From Azoarcus sp. DN11 (lineage in GTDB: Bacteria > Pseudomonadota > Gammaproteobacteria > Burkholderiales > Rhodocyclaceae), in contig NZ_CP021731.1 of assembly GCF_003628555.1 (NCBI RefSeq), forward strand, positions 682,001 to 746,000: 64,000 bases of DNA. The letters run 5' to 3'. This document shows, piece after piece, positions 48,321-55,980 of this stretch. The notes under the pieces were generated by a model. The model saw only the letters and a list, made by a program, of their open reading frames with translations. It had not been told where the DNA came from and searched no databases. Position 1 is the first letter of the stretch. Each line of letters begins with the position of its first letter. The position numbers and the translations under genes were made by a program.

Positions 48321-49354
48321 GCAGCCCCGCCCAGATAGCGCAGCACCTGAACGCGCCGGTTGTACGAGTCGGCGACATAGATGTAGCCGTCGGGGGCGAC
48401 GAAGATGCCGGCCGGCAGCCAGAAATCGCCGCGCTCGCGCCCCTGCTGGCCGACCGGCAGCAGGAAGCGCCCGGAGCCGTCGAAGATCTGCATGCTGTGG
48501 AGCAGGGCGTCGACGACGTAGATGTGACCGTCGCGGTCGGTCGCGACGCCCTTCGGTCGCGGCGTGTCGCCGGGAACGTCGCCGGAACGGCCGAAGACGC
48601 CGGCGACGCGGCCGTCTGCGTCGAGGATCTGGATGCGGAAGTTGAGCGAATCGGTCACGTACAGGCGGCCGTCGCCCCCGCGCGACAGCGCCGTCGGGAA
48701 ATTGAACTCGCCCGGGCCTTCGCCGCGCCGGCCGATGCTCGTCCGTAGGCGCAGCTCGCGGTCGAACACCCGGATGCAGTGGGCGCCGGTATCGACAACG
48801 AGGAGGTGCCCCGCCGCGGGGTCGAAGGCGATGCCGGTCGGCTGGACCGGCGCGGTGTCGAGCGCGAGCGGTGCGGCGGTCCGCTCACCGGGCTTGATCA
48901 CCAGGACGCGCGCGAGCCGGGAGTCGGTGACGTACACCTCACCCGCGGGGCCTTCGGCAAGCCCCACGGGCGAGGGCAGCGGCGCGCCGCCCGGTCCGCG
49001 CACGAGGGCGTAGCCGCTGCCGAGCGGGTCGAAGCGGTGCACGCCCTGCACGCCCGGGTCCGCGACGTAGAGCACGCCCTTGACCGCGACGACGGCCATC
49101 GGGCGCACCATGCGGGACTCGTCGGCGCCGAACAGGAGATCCTGCATGCGTTCGAGAAGGCTCCGGGTGATATCCAGATCGGCAGGCCCGGCGATGCTGC
49201 GGACGTAGGCGATGCGCGCGGTTTCCGGCGCGGGCGGCCAGACGAGCGGCGGGCCTTCGGGAGCTTCGGGCCGGCTGCCGGTGCAGCCCGCGAGGGCGGT
49301 GACGAGTGCGAGGAGGAAAGCCCTCGCGACGATGGCAAGACGGTCGTGTGCCAT
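48317..49354 (-). CDS. NHL-repeat beta-propeller lipoprotein (second of two)
   Basis: The 345-residue product has a lipobox (ALAGC, Cys26 region; +2 residue Thr, so outer-membrane sorting) and about six NHL repeats, such as GHIYVVDALLHSMQIFDGSG and GYIYVADSYNRRVQVLRYLG at the end. These fold into a six-bladed propeller used for protein contacts. It resembles the NHL lipoprotein at 51424-52578, including the PETARIAYVRSIAGPADL start. It sits 2 bp after the barrel gene and overlaps the 12-haem gene by 4 bp, suggesting assembly or docking of the cytochrome on the outer membrane. The start at 49354 is chosen for the signal sequence. Confidence 0.85.
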   Translation of the reverse strand: MAHDRLAIVARAFLLALVTALAGCTGSRPEAPEGPPLVWPPAPETARIAYVRSIAGPADLDITRSLLERMQDLLFGADESRMVRPMAVVAVKGVLYVADPGVQGVHRFDPLGSGYALVRGPGGAPLPSPVGLAEGPAGEVYVTDSRLARVLVIKPGERTAAPLALDTAPVQPTGIAFDPAAGHLLVVDTGAHCIRVFDRELRLRTSIGRRGEGPGEFNFPTALSRGGDGRLYVTDSLNFRIQILDADGRVAGVFGRSGDVPGDTPRPKGVATDRDGHIYVVDALLHSMQIFDGSGRFLLPVGQQGRERGDFWLPAGIFVAPDGYIYVADSYNRRVQVLRYLGGAA

Positions 49355-49356
49355 CG

Positions 49357-51402
49357 TCAGAGATCCCGTCGCAGGCTGACCTGGAACAGCGTATGGCTGC
49401 GCTCGAACCCGCCCTGCGTCTCGCGTCCGTGCGCGAGACGTGCATTCATCGCCAGCTTGCGCTCGCGCCACTGTGCGTTGATCGCGTTGTCCACGCGGCA
49501 GCGCACCGTGGGGCCGCCACGGTCGCATTCGAAATTGCGCACCGCCGACACGTCGACACCCATCCAGCGCGTCGAAAAGCGCAGGCCGTAGCCGCGCAGG
49601 TCCATGTCCTGTGCCGAGCTGGCGTAGTCCATCGTCATTCGGTGCAGCGTCACGCCGACGTTGCCGAGATCGAACAGCGGTTCCTCGGTCTGCAGGTACA
49701 GGTCGGCGGCGTTGCGTACGAGCGGGCTGATCGGATCGACGATGCGTTCGCGCTCGACCGTCGCGCCGGCCGAAAGCGGGACGCCGGCCGCGCTGAACGG
49801 CAGGTCCGTGCGCAGGCCGTAAAGCCGGCTGCGCGAGTCGCCGAGCGCAAAGGTGGGCGTTCCGGACAGGACTTCCACCGTCGAGCGCGATTCGCGCAGG
49901 TAGAGGCTCAGGCGCGGGGACAGGTTCCAGCCGAGGTTGAAGGTCTGGTCGGTTTCCGCGCTGGCGAAGGTGCCGCCGAGGTCGTACGCGTAGTCGACCA
50001 GCACGTCCTCGCCGTCGAGGATGCTGCCGCCGATGAGGCGCTGCAGGCGCGTGGTCTGTCCGACCGTGGTGAGCGTGTAGTCGATGTTTTCGACATAGAC
50101 CTGCGAGCGCGTCAGGTTGCTGACGACGACGCTGCCGGCGACGATGCGCGGCTGCGACAGTGCGCTCGGCGAGGTTCCGCCGAGGATCGTGCGCTCGCCG
50201 ATCGCGCGCGCGTCGGACGCCTGTGCCCGCTGGCTGCGCTGGTCGTGGCGCACCCGGTAGCTCGCCGTCAGGGTGCCGAGCGGCAAGGCCTGCTTGTGCC
50301 GCACCATCGCGTCGACGCCGCGGTCGCTCACCGAGAAGGGGCCGGCCTGCTGCGTCTCGATGCGTCCGCCGGCCGACAGCTCCAGCTCCTTGTCCGGCGA
50401 CCAGGCGACGCCCGTGGAGGCGCTTTGCGTCACCGCCGCACGGTCCCCGTTGTCGTTGTTGCTGTAGTGCGCGGTGCCGAAGCTGGTGAGTGCGTCGGAA
50501 TGCTTCATGCGCAAGTCGAGGAGCAAGTTCAGGTCGGACTGCTGCGGCATCGCCCGCCCATCGACCACGAAGTCGTGCCGGTTGAGCGACACGAGATTGA
50601 GCAGCTCATGCTCGCCGTCGGACCCGAAGGGCAGGCGCGTGTCGATGTCGAGGCTCCGGCTGTCCGACGTCGACGACTGGATCGGCAGACTGGTGCTGCC
50701 GCTCAGCGATTCCTGGCGGACGGCCTGGAACTGGATCTGCGTCGCCCCCTGCTTGCCGATGTCGCGCGAAAGGCGCAGGTTCAGCTGGTCGGTGCGGTCG
50801 TGCATCACGCGTTCGTCGCTGCGGCCATTCGATTCCGAGCGCGTCAGTTCGAAGCGCAGCGGCGTCGGCAGCGCGCCCGCGGTCGCCGCGACTTCCATGC
50901 CGTAGCGCGAGGTCTCCTGCTGCAGGGTCTGTCCGGGGGCGATCGACAGCACCGGATTCAGGTGCTCGTAGAACAGCGCGCCGCTCACCGGCTTGCCGCG
51001 GAGGAAGTTCGCGCGCCCGACGAGGTTGTACAGCACGCCGCGCGACTGCGTCGTGCTGCCGTCCGTCTCGAGCGAGCCGGCCTGCAGGATCGGCCCGCCG
51101 CCGATGTCCAGCGTCAGGAAGTTCGGATGATAGACGTAACTGTGCGTCATCAGGAAGACTTCGTTCCGCCAGTCCGAGTCGCCCTGCGTCGAGCGCGTCA
51201 CGCCCGCGGGGCCGGCCTGGCGCGTCGCGTCGCGGTTGCCGAGATAGTTCGTCGACACGTGACCTTCAACATCCGTCAGGTTGAACAACGCGACCTCCTG
51301 CGCCGCGGCGCCCGCGCCGAAGCCGGCGAGCAGCGACACCAGCGCGCGCCGGGCCTGTGTTCGCGCCGGCCGGAACTTCGCCGCGTCGGCGCATCGTCGC
51401 AT
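49357..51402 (-). CDS. Predicted outer-membrane beta-barrel of the cytochrome operon
   Basis: The 681-residue protein has a signal peptide (cut after GAAAQ, about residue 35) and then a continuous pattern of short amphipathic beta strands and turns to the end, as in large outer-membrane porins. Two Cys (ECDRGGPTVRCR) near the C-terminus may form a loop disulfide. It is not clearly MtrB/PioB by sequence, though similar in size to that family. It lies between two NHL-lipoprotein genes (21 bp and 2 bp gaps) and near two cytochromes, the setting expected of a porin-cytochrome conduit. Function as an electron conduit is inference. Confidence 0.75.
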   Translation of the reverse strand: MRRCADAAKFRPARTQARRALVSLLAGFGAGAAAQEVALFNLTDVEGHVSTNYLGNRDATRQAGPAGVTRSTQGDSDWRNEVFLMTHSYVYHPNFLTLDIGGGPILQAGSLETDGSTTQSRGVLYNLVGRANFLRGKPVSGALFYEHLNPVLSIAPGQTLQQETSRYGMEVAATAGALPTPLRFELTRSESNGRSDERVMHDRTDQLNLRLSRDIGKQGATQIQFQAVRQESLSGSTSLPIQSSTSDSRSLDIDTRLPFGSDGEHELLNLVSLNRHDFVVDGRAMPQQSDLNLLLDLRMKHSDALTSFGTAHYSNNDNGDRAAVTQSASTGVAWSPDKELELSAGGRIETQQAGPFSVSDRGVDAMVRHKQALPLGTLTASYRVRHDQRSQRAQASDARAIGERTILGGTSPSALSQPRIVAGSVVVSNLTRSQVYVENIDYTLTTVGQTTRLQRLIGGSILDGEDVLVDYAYDLGGTFASAETDQTFNLGWNLSPRLSLYLRESRSTVEVLSGTPTFALGDSRSRLYGLRTDLPFSAAGVPLSAGATVERERIVDPISPLVRNAADLYLQTEEPLFDLGNVGVTLHRMTMDYASSAQDMDLRGYGLRFSTRWMGVDVSAVRNFECDRGGPTVRCRVDNAINAQWRERKLAMNARLAHGRETQGGFERSHTLFQVSLRRDL

Positions 51403-51423
51403 CCCTCAATCCCCTTCGCCCCC

Positions 51424-52578
51424 TCAGCGGGCGGCGAGGGCCGGCCCGGCCGCGGCGGCAGCCGGATAATCCATGCCGTTCATGCTGCCGAAGGCGAACA
51501 CGTCGACCTTGTTGGGCCCGAACTGGCTCGCCACGAGCACCAGATACTCCACCTTGAAGCCCGGCGCGACGAACTGGCGGAAGGCCTCGATGCCCTCGTA
51601 GCTCACCGTGACGCCCGCGGGCAGGCTCAGTCCTTCCGCTCCTTCGCCGGCCTGGCCGAAATCCATCAGGATGCGGCCGGTGGCGTCGAAGATCTGGACG
51701 TTCTCGAACGCGGCGTCGCCGACGTACATGCGACCCTCGCGGTCGATCGCGATGCCCTTGGGGCGGGCGAAGCTGCCCGGCACCGAGCCGACCGCGCCGT
51801 AGGTGCGCACGGGTTTGCCTTCCTGGGTGAAGCGCTGCACGCGGTAGTTGCCGGTCTCGACGACGTAGAGGTCGCCGTCCGTGCCGAGTGCGACGTTGGT
51901 CGGGTGGAACAGCTCGCCGATCTCCGAGCCCGCCTGCCCGAAGGTGAACAGGCTGCGGCCGGAGCGCTTGTCGAGCACATGCACCTGATGATGCGTGATG
52001 TCGGTGACGTACAGCCGCTCGCCGACGATGGCCAGGTCGATCGGCTTGAACTGGCCCTGGCGGCCGTAGGCGGCGACGAAGCGGTCGTCGCGGTCATAGA
52101 CGAGGACCTGCTCGCGCCCGCCGTCGGTGACGTACTTCATACCGTCGCTGTCGATGCGCACGTTGAGCGGCTGCTTCATGCGTCCGCCGCCGACTCCCGC
52201 GACGAGCGAGAAGCGCCGCTGCGCCATGTCGAACACGGCCAGCCCGGGGGCGCGGCTGTCGGCGACGTAGACCTTGCTGCCGGTCACCGCCACGCCATAG
52301 GGCTGGACCAGCTGATGTCGTTCGCCTTCGTTACCGAGGATGAATTCGGCGAACTTGCCTTTCTGCGCGGCAAGGTCGCGCTCGCCGGCAAGCGTCGTCA
52401 GGTACTGGATACGCGGCGGGTTCGGCAGGGACGGATAGAACACCGCCGCGGCAGCGTCCGCGGCCTGTGCCGCGGCGGGTTTGCTCGGCGTGGAGACGCA
52501 GCCGGCGAGCGACAGCGCGAGCAGGGTCGCGGTTGCAGCGGGCAGGAGGCGGCGGAAGAAGGGAAGGGCGTGGTTCAT
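51424..52578 (-). CDS. NHL-repeat beta-propeller lipoprotein (first of two)
   Basis: The 384-residue product has a lipobox (LSLAGC, about residue 26; +2 Val) and six NHL-type repeats, for example LYVTDITHHQVHVLDKRSGR and RMYVGDAAFENVQIFDATGR. After the propeller a segment of about 60 residues (EAFRQFVAPGFKVEYLVLVA) is not found in its paralogue at 48317-49354. The propeller would sit in the outer membrane or periplasm as a scaffold. It is the second gene of the operon, 77 bp after the tetrahaem gene. Confidence 0.85.
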   Translation of the reverse strand: MNHALPFFRRLLPAATATLLALSLAGCVSTPSKPAAAQAADAAAAVFYPSLPNPPRIQYLTTLAGERDLAAQKGKFAEFILGNEGERHQLVQPYGVAVTGSKVYVADSRAPGLAVFDMAQRRFSLVAGVGGGRMKQPLNVRIDSDGMKYVTDGGREQVLVYDRDDRFVAAYGRQGQFKPIDLAIVGERLYVTDITHHQVHVLDKRSGRSLFTFGQAGSEIGELFHPTNVALGTDGDLYVVETGNYRVQRFTQEGKPVRTYGAVGSVPGSFARPKGIAIDREGRMYVGDAAFENVQIFDATGRILMDFGQAGEGAEGLSLPAGVTVSYEGIEAFRQFVAPGFKVEYLVLVASQFGPNKVDVFAFGSMNGMDYPAAAAAGPALAAR

Positions 52579-52655
52579 GATCGGCTCGTGACGATGGCGG
52601 GGGCGTGCGCCGCCGCCCCGCCGAAGCGCCGGGGGCGGCAGCCGTATGCGCAGGG

Positions 52656-53321
52656 TTACTTGTTGTGGCAGTCGAGGCAGATCTTGCTGCCGGCTTGCGT
52701 CACCTTGACCAGGCCGCTGCCTTTGCCGCCGACGGTGAAGGTGTTATGCACGTCGTGGCAGGAGCCGCATTCCATCTTGCCGCCGAAGAGGAGCACGGCG
52801 CTGATCGTGCCGGTCTTGGTCTGCGGTGCGGTGCCGATCGTCACGGACTTCGTGAGCGGATCGTGCAGCGATCCGTTCGACGTCGCCAGCGCGCTGTCGT
52901 AGGTGAAGCCGATCGGGTGGGACTTCTTCAGGTCGGTGCCGATGTTGCTGCCGGCCGCAATCATCGTCGTGCCGGTCGTGCCGCCGAAGCTGTCGACCGC
53001 GATGGTGCCGTCGTGGCAGGAGAGGCACAGTTTCGACGTCCCGCCGGGCTGGGACACGGTCGCCTGCAGCGTGGCACTGCTGTAGAGGCGGTAGGCGGCC
53101 GTCGACAGCGTGTGATTCCACAGCGGCGCATCGGCGACGCTCGTGTCGGACTTGTGCGGCGCGTGGCAGGCGACGCAGATGCGCCCGCCGGACCAGTTCA
53201 GCGCGGAGAAATCGTGCGCCGACCCGGTGATCGTGCCTGCCCAGCCGACCTGCGCCGCCAGCATTGCAACGCCGCCCACCAGCCATCCCGCGGCTTGCCC
53301 GCGAAGCTTCAAATACCCCAT
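52656..53321 (-). CDS. Tetrahaem secreted cytochrome c
   Basis: The 221-residue product has a signal peptide (cut after GWA, about residue 28) and four CXXCH motifs: CVACH, CLSCH, CGSCH and CLDCH. The spacing and the CLSCHDGTIA and SNIGTDLKKSHPIGF blocks match the first four haems of the 12-haem protein of the same operon. It is probably a soluble periplasmic carrier. It is the first gene of the minus-strand operon; its start is 65 bp from a Fur-box-like palindrome and 244 bp from the divergent dihaem-b gene. Confidence 0.88.
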   Translation of the reverse strand: MGYLKLRGQAAGWLVGGVAMLAAQVGWAGTITGSAHDFSALNWSGGRICVACHAPHKSDTSVADAPLWNHTLSTAAYRLYSSATLQATVSQPGGTSKLCLSCHDGTIAVDSFGGTTGTTMIAAGSNIGTDLKKSHPIGFTYDSALATSNGSLHDPLTKSVTIGTAPQTKTGTISAVLLFGGKMECGSCHDVHNTFTVGGKGSGLVKVTQAGSKICLDCHNK

Positions 53322-53369
53322 CCCCTTTCCCCCTGAATTGCGTTGAATGGCGCCGTTTGCGCCCGGTTG

Positions 53370-53375
53370 TTATTA
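53370..53375 (-). promoter_or_regulatory. Candidate -10 element for the tetrahaem operon
   Basis: Read on the minus strand this is TAATAA, about 50 bp before the tetrahaem start and next to the Fur-box-like palindrome. A clear -35 box is not seen. Confidence 0.3.
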
Positions 53376-53385
53376 CAAATGAAAT

Positions 53386-53400
53386 TGCGAATGATTCGTA
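53386..53400. promoter_or_regulatory. Fur-box-like palindrome between the divergent cytochrome operons
   Basis: TGCGAATGATTCGTA is a 7-1-7 palindrome with one mismatch. It keeps the AAT-N-ATT centre of Fur boxes and resembles the GCGAATGATTCNCAT form often seen in GC-rich proteobacteria. It overlaps the probable promoter of the tetrahaem operon and could also act on the divergent operon. Confidence 0.45.
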
Positions 53401-53564
53401 TTTGTGATTGAATATCGCAAAACCTGAATGCGATGTCAAGCGGCATTCTTGATGCCATAAGCATGATGTCGGCGATGGATCATCGCGCAAAGCCGCACCG
53501 GAACGGGGATCCGTGTGGATGAGAAATCGATGGGTGCAGATCTTTTCAATGACAAAGGATTGAT

Positions 53565-54455
53565 ATGGAGTTGTCCGCGGTCGGTCCCGCAACGCCTTCG
53601 ACGGCTTCCGCCGGCTTGACGATGCCTTTCGGAGCTCTGCGCACCGCCGCGCTGCGGCTCTCCGCCGCGGCCGTGATCGCGGCGCTGATCGGGGCGGGCA
53701 TCTGGGTCGCTTTCCACGAGCCGTACACCGCCGGATCGCCGCTCGGCTACAACCTGGGGCTAGTGGGCGCGGTGCTGATGCTCACGCTGCTGCCTTACGC
53801 GCTGCGCAAGCGCCTGCGTTGCCTGCGAAGCCTCGGCACGATGCGCGGCTGGTTCCTGTTCCACATCGCGGCGGGGCTGTTCGGGCCCTTGCTGGTGCTG
53901 TTCCATTCGACCTTCCGCATCGGCTCGTTCAACGGCGGAGTTGCGCTCGCGAGCACGCTGCTGGTGACTTTCAGCGGCATCGTCGGGCGCTTCCTGTATC
54001 GCAAGGTGCACCGCGGCCTGTCCGGCGCCCGCGCGACGCTGAAAGAACTGGAAGGCACGCTGCAACAGCATCTGGACGCGCTGCAGCCGCACCTGCAGGC
54101 GCTGCCGGCAATCGGTGACGACGCCCGGCGCTATATCGATCACGCGACCGCGCAGCCCGGCAGGCGTTGGCAGCGCGCCATGCACTTCGTGTCGCTCGGC
54201 GGGCGCCGCCACCTCGTCCGTCGACGCATCCGCCGCGTCGTCCGCGCGAGCAGCGTGCGCGCGAACCCGGCAGGGCGTCACCAAATCACCCAGCTCCTGC
54301 ACACGATCGACGCCGCCACTGCGATTGCGCAGCGCACCGCACAGTTCACGACCTATGAGCGGCTGTTCGCACTGTGGCATGCGATCCACATCCCCTTCCT
54401 GTTCCTGCTGGTGCTTTCCGCCGTCGTACATGTGATCGCGGTACATGCGTATTGA
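53565..54455 (+). CDS. Inner-membrane dihaem-b protein, NOX/ferric-reductase-like
   Basis: The 296-residue protein has five predicted membrane helices at about residues 32-50, 62-80, 95-114, 125-145 and 270-293. Helix 3 has His100 and His114, and helix 5 has His275 and His289: two His-X13-His pairs, the pattern that holds two stacked b haems in NADPH oxidases, ferric reductases and cytochrome b. No FAD/NAD domain is fused; a separate flavoprotein is encoded two genes downstream. A soluble, helical insertion of about 120 residues lies between helices 4 and 5. I do not know a named family. The role inferred is electron transfer across the inner membrane. It overlaps the 18-haem gene by 11 bp, and AAGGA precedes the ATG. 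Confidence 0.7.
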   Translation: MELSAVGPATPSTASAGLTMPFGALRTAALRLSAAAVIAALIGAGIWVAFHEPYTAGSPLGYNLGLVGAVLMLTLLPYALRKRLRCLRSLGTMRGWFLFHIAAGLFGPLLVLFHSTFRIGSFNGGVALASTLLVTFSGIVGRFLYRKVHRGLSGARATLKELEGTLQQHLDALQPHLQALPAIGDDARRYIDHATAQPGRRWQRAMHFVSLGGRRHLVRRRIRRVVRASSVRANPAGRHQITQLLHTIDAATAIAQRTAQFTTYERLFALWHAIHIPFLFLLVLSAVVHVIAVHAY

Positions 54456-55980
54456 GGGCATGCTCGGCCGCGTCGCGGCCCTGGTGGTGCTGTGCTTGGT
54501 GCTCGGTGCAGCGTCGGCATGGGGGCAGTCGCTGGAGTCGGTGGTCATGCCGGGCGCCGTGATCAAGGGGCACGCGGACGTCGAGCACGAATGCGGCGAA
54601 TGCCACGTGCGCTTCAGCCCGAGCTCCCAGCCGCAGCGCTGTCTCGCGTGCCATCGCGACGTGCGCGCCGACGTGCGCGACGGTGCGGGCTACCACGGGC
54701 GCATCAAGGAAGAGCAGTGCCGCCGCTGCCATACGGACCACAAGGGGCGCGACGCGAAGGTGGTCGTCCTCGACGAGAAGAAGTTCGACCATCGCCAGAC
54801 CGATTTCCAGCTGCGCGGTGCCCACCGGCGCGAGGCGTGTTCGGGCTGCCACCGCACGGGCCGGAAATACCGCGACGCGCCGCAGAACTGCTACAGCTGC
54901 CACCGCGGCAACGACAAGCATCGCGAAGGCCTCGGCCAGCGCTGCGAAAACTGTCACGTCGAGGACAACTGGAAGGTCGCGCGCTTCGACCACGGGCGCA
55001 CGCGTTTCCCGCTGCTGAGCCGTCATGCCCGCGCGCGCTGCGCCGATTGCCACGTCGACGAGCATTACGTCGGCACGGCGCGCGACTGCGTGTCCTGCCA
55101 CCGCAAGGACGATACGCACAAGGGACACAACGGCCCGCGCTGCGAGAGCTGCCACACCGAGCAGGACTGGAAGGCGACGATCTTCCGTCACGATCGCGAC
55201 GCCAACTATGCGCTCCTCGGCCGCCACCGCACGATCGAATGCACGGCCTGCCACCGCGCGCCGCTGTATGCCGAGAAGCTGCCGACGCAATGCTTCTCGT
55301 GCCACCGCCAGGACGATTCCCACAAGGGCGTGCTGGGCGCGATGTGCGCGACCTGCCATAACCCGGAAGGCTGGAAGAGCGGGCGCTTCGACCACGACCT
55401 CAACACGCGCTTCGCACTCAAGGACAAGCACCGCAGCGTCAAGTGCGAGAGCTGCCACAAGGACCCCGGCATGCGCGAGAAGCCCGCGCTCGAATGCGTC
55501 GGTTGCCACTTGCGCGACGACCGCGAACGCGGCCACCAGGGGCGCTACGGCGGGCGCTGCGCGGCGTGCCACGTGGAGCAGGGCTGGCGGACGATCGTCT
55601 TCGATCACGAGCGCGACACCAAATTCCAGCGCACCGGTCGCCATCGTGCCGTGAAGTGCGACGCCTGCCACCGCGACGGCCCGTTCCGCGCCAAGACCGA
55701 CGACCGCTGCCACGCCTGCCACAAGGGGGACGACATCCACTTCGGCAGCTTCGAGCAGAAATGCGACACCTGCCACCTGCCCGACGACTGGCGCAAGATC
55801 CTGCGCGCGGCGACGGACAGGTTCTGCCGCGGCGGCGCCGAACCGGGTGCGCATCGGCGCGACGACGACCCACCGAAGGCGGCGTTCTGGATTCCCGCCT
55901 GCGCCCCGGTGAACGACCTGCCCGCGCGCCCCGGCCGCCGCGACGACGGGCGCACCTCCGATGCCGGACGCCGACCATGA
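54445..55980 (+). CDS. Eighteen-haem tandem-repeat cytochrome c
   Basis: The 511-residue product has a signal peptide (cut near residue 27) and 18 CXXCH motifs, whose first Cys are at residues 50, 66, 92, 132, 149, 167, 199, 215, 233, 266, 283, 301, 334, 351, 372, 405, 422 and 440. Five tandem units of 66-71 residues are marked by F-D/R-H at 114, 181, 247, 315 and 386, each with a W-K/R-x-x-x-F pattern, a RH dipeptide and three haems. The C-terminal 50 residues are haem-free and highly charged. It is likely a long periplasmic haem wire. The gene is translationally coupled to both neighbours (11-bp overlap before, 4-bp overlap after). An alternative start is the ATG at 54460. Confidence 0.88.
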   Translation: MRIEGMLGRVAALVVLCLVLGAASAWGQSLESVVMPGAVIKGHADVEHECGECHVRFSPSSQPQRCLACHRDVRADVRDGAGYHGRIKEEQCRRCHTDHKGRDAKVVVLDEKKFDHRQTDFQLRGAHRREACSGCHRTGRKYRDAPQNCYSCHRGNDKHREGLGQRCENCHVEDNWKVARFDHGRTRFPLLSRHARARCADCHVDEHYVGTARDCVSCHRKDDTHKGHNGPRCESCHTEQDWKATIFRHDRDANYALLGRHRTIECTACHRAPLYAEKLPTQCFSCHRQDDSHKGVLGAMCATCHNPEGWKSGRFDHDLNTRFALKDKHRSVKCESCHKDPGMREKPALECVGCHLRDDRERGHQGRYGGRCAACHVEQGWRTIVFDHERDTKFQRTGRHRAVKCDACHRDGPFRAKTDDRCHACHKGDDIHFGSFEQKCDTCHLPDDWRKILRAATDRFCRGGAEPGAHRRDDDPPKAAFWIPACAPVNDLPARPGRRDDGRTSDAGRRP

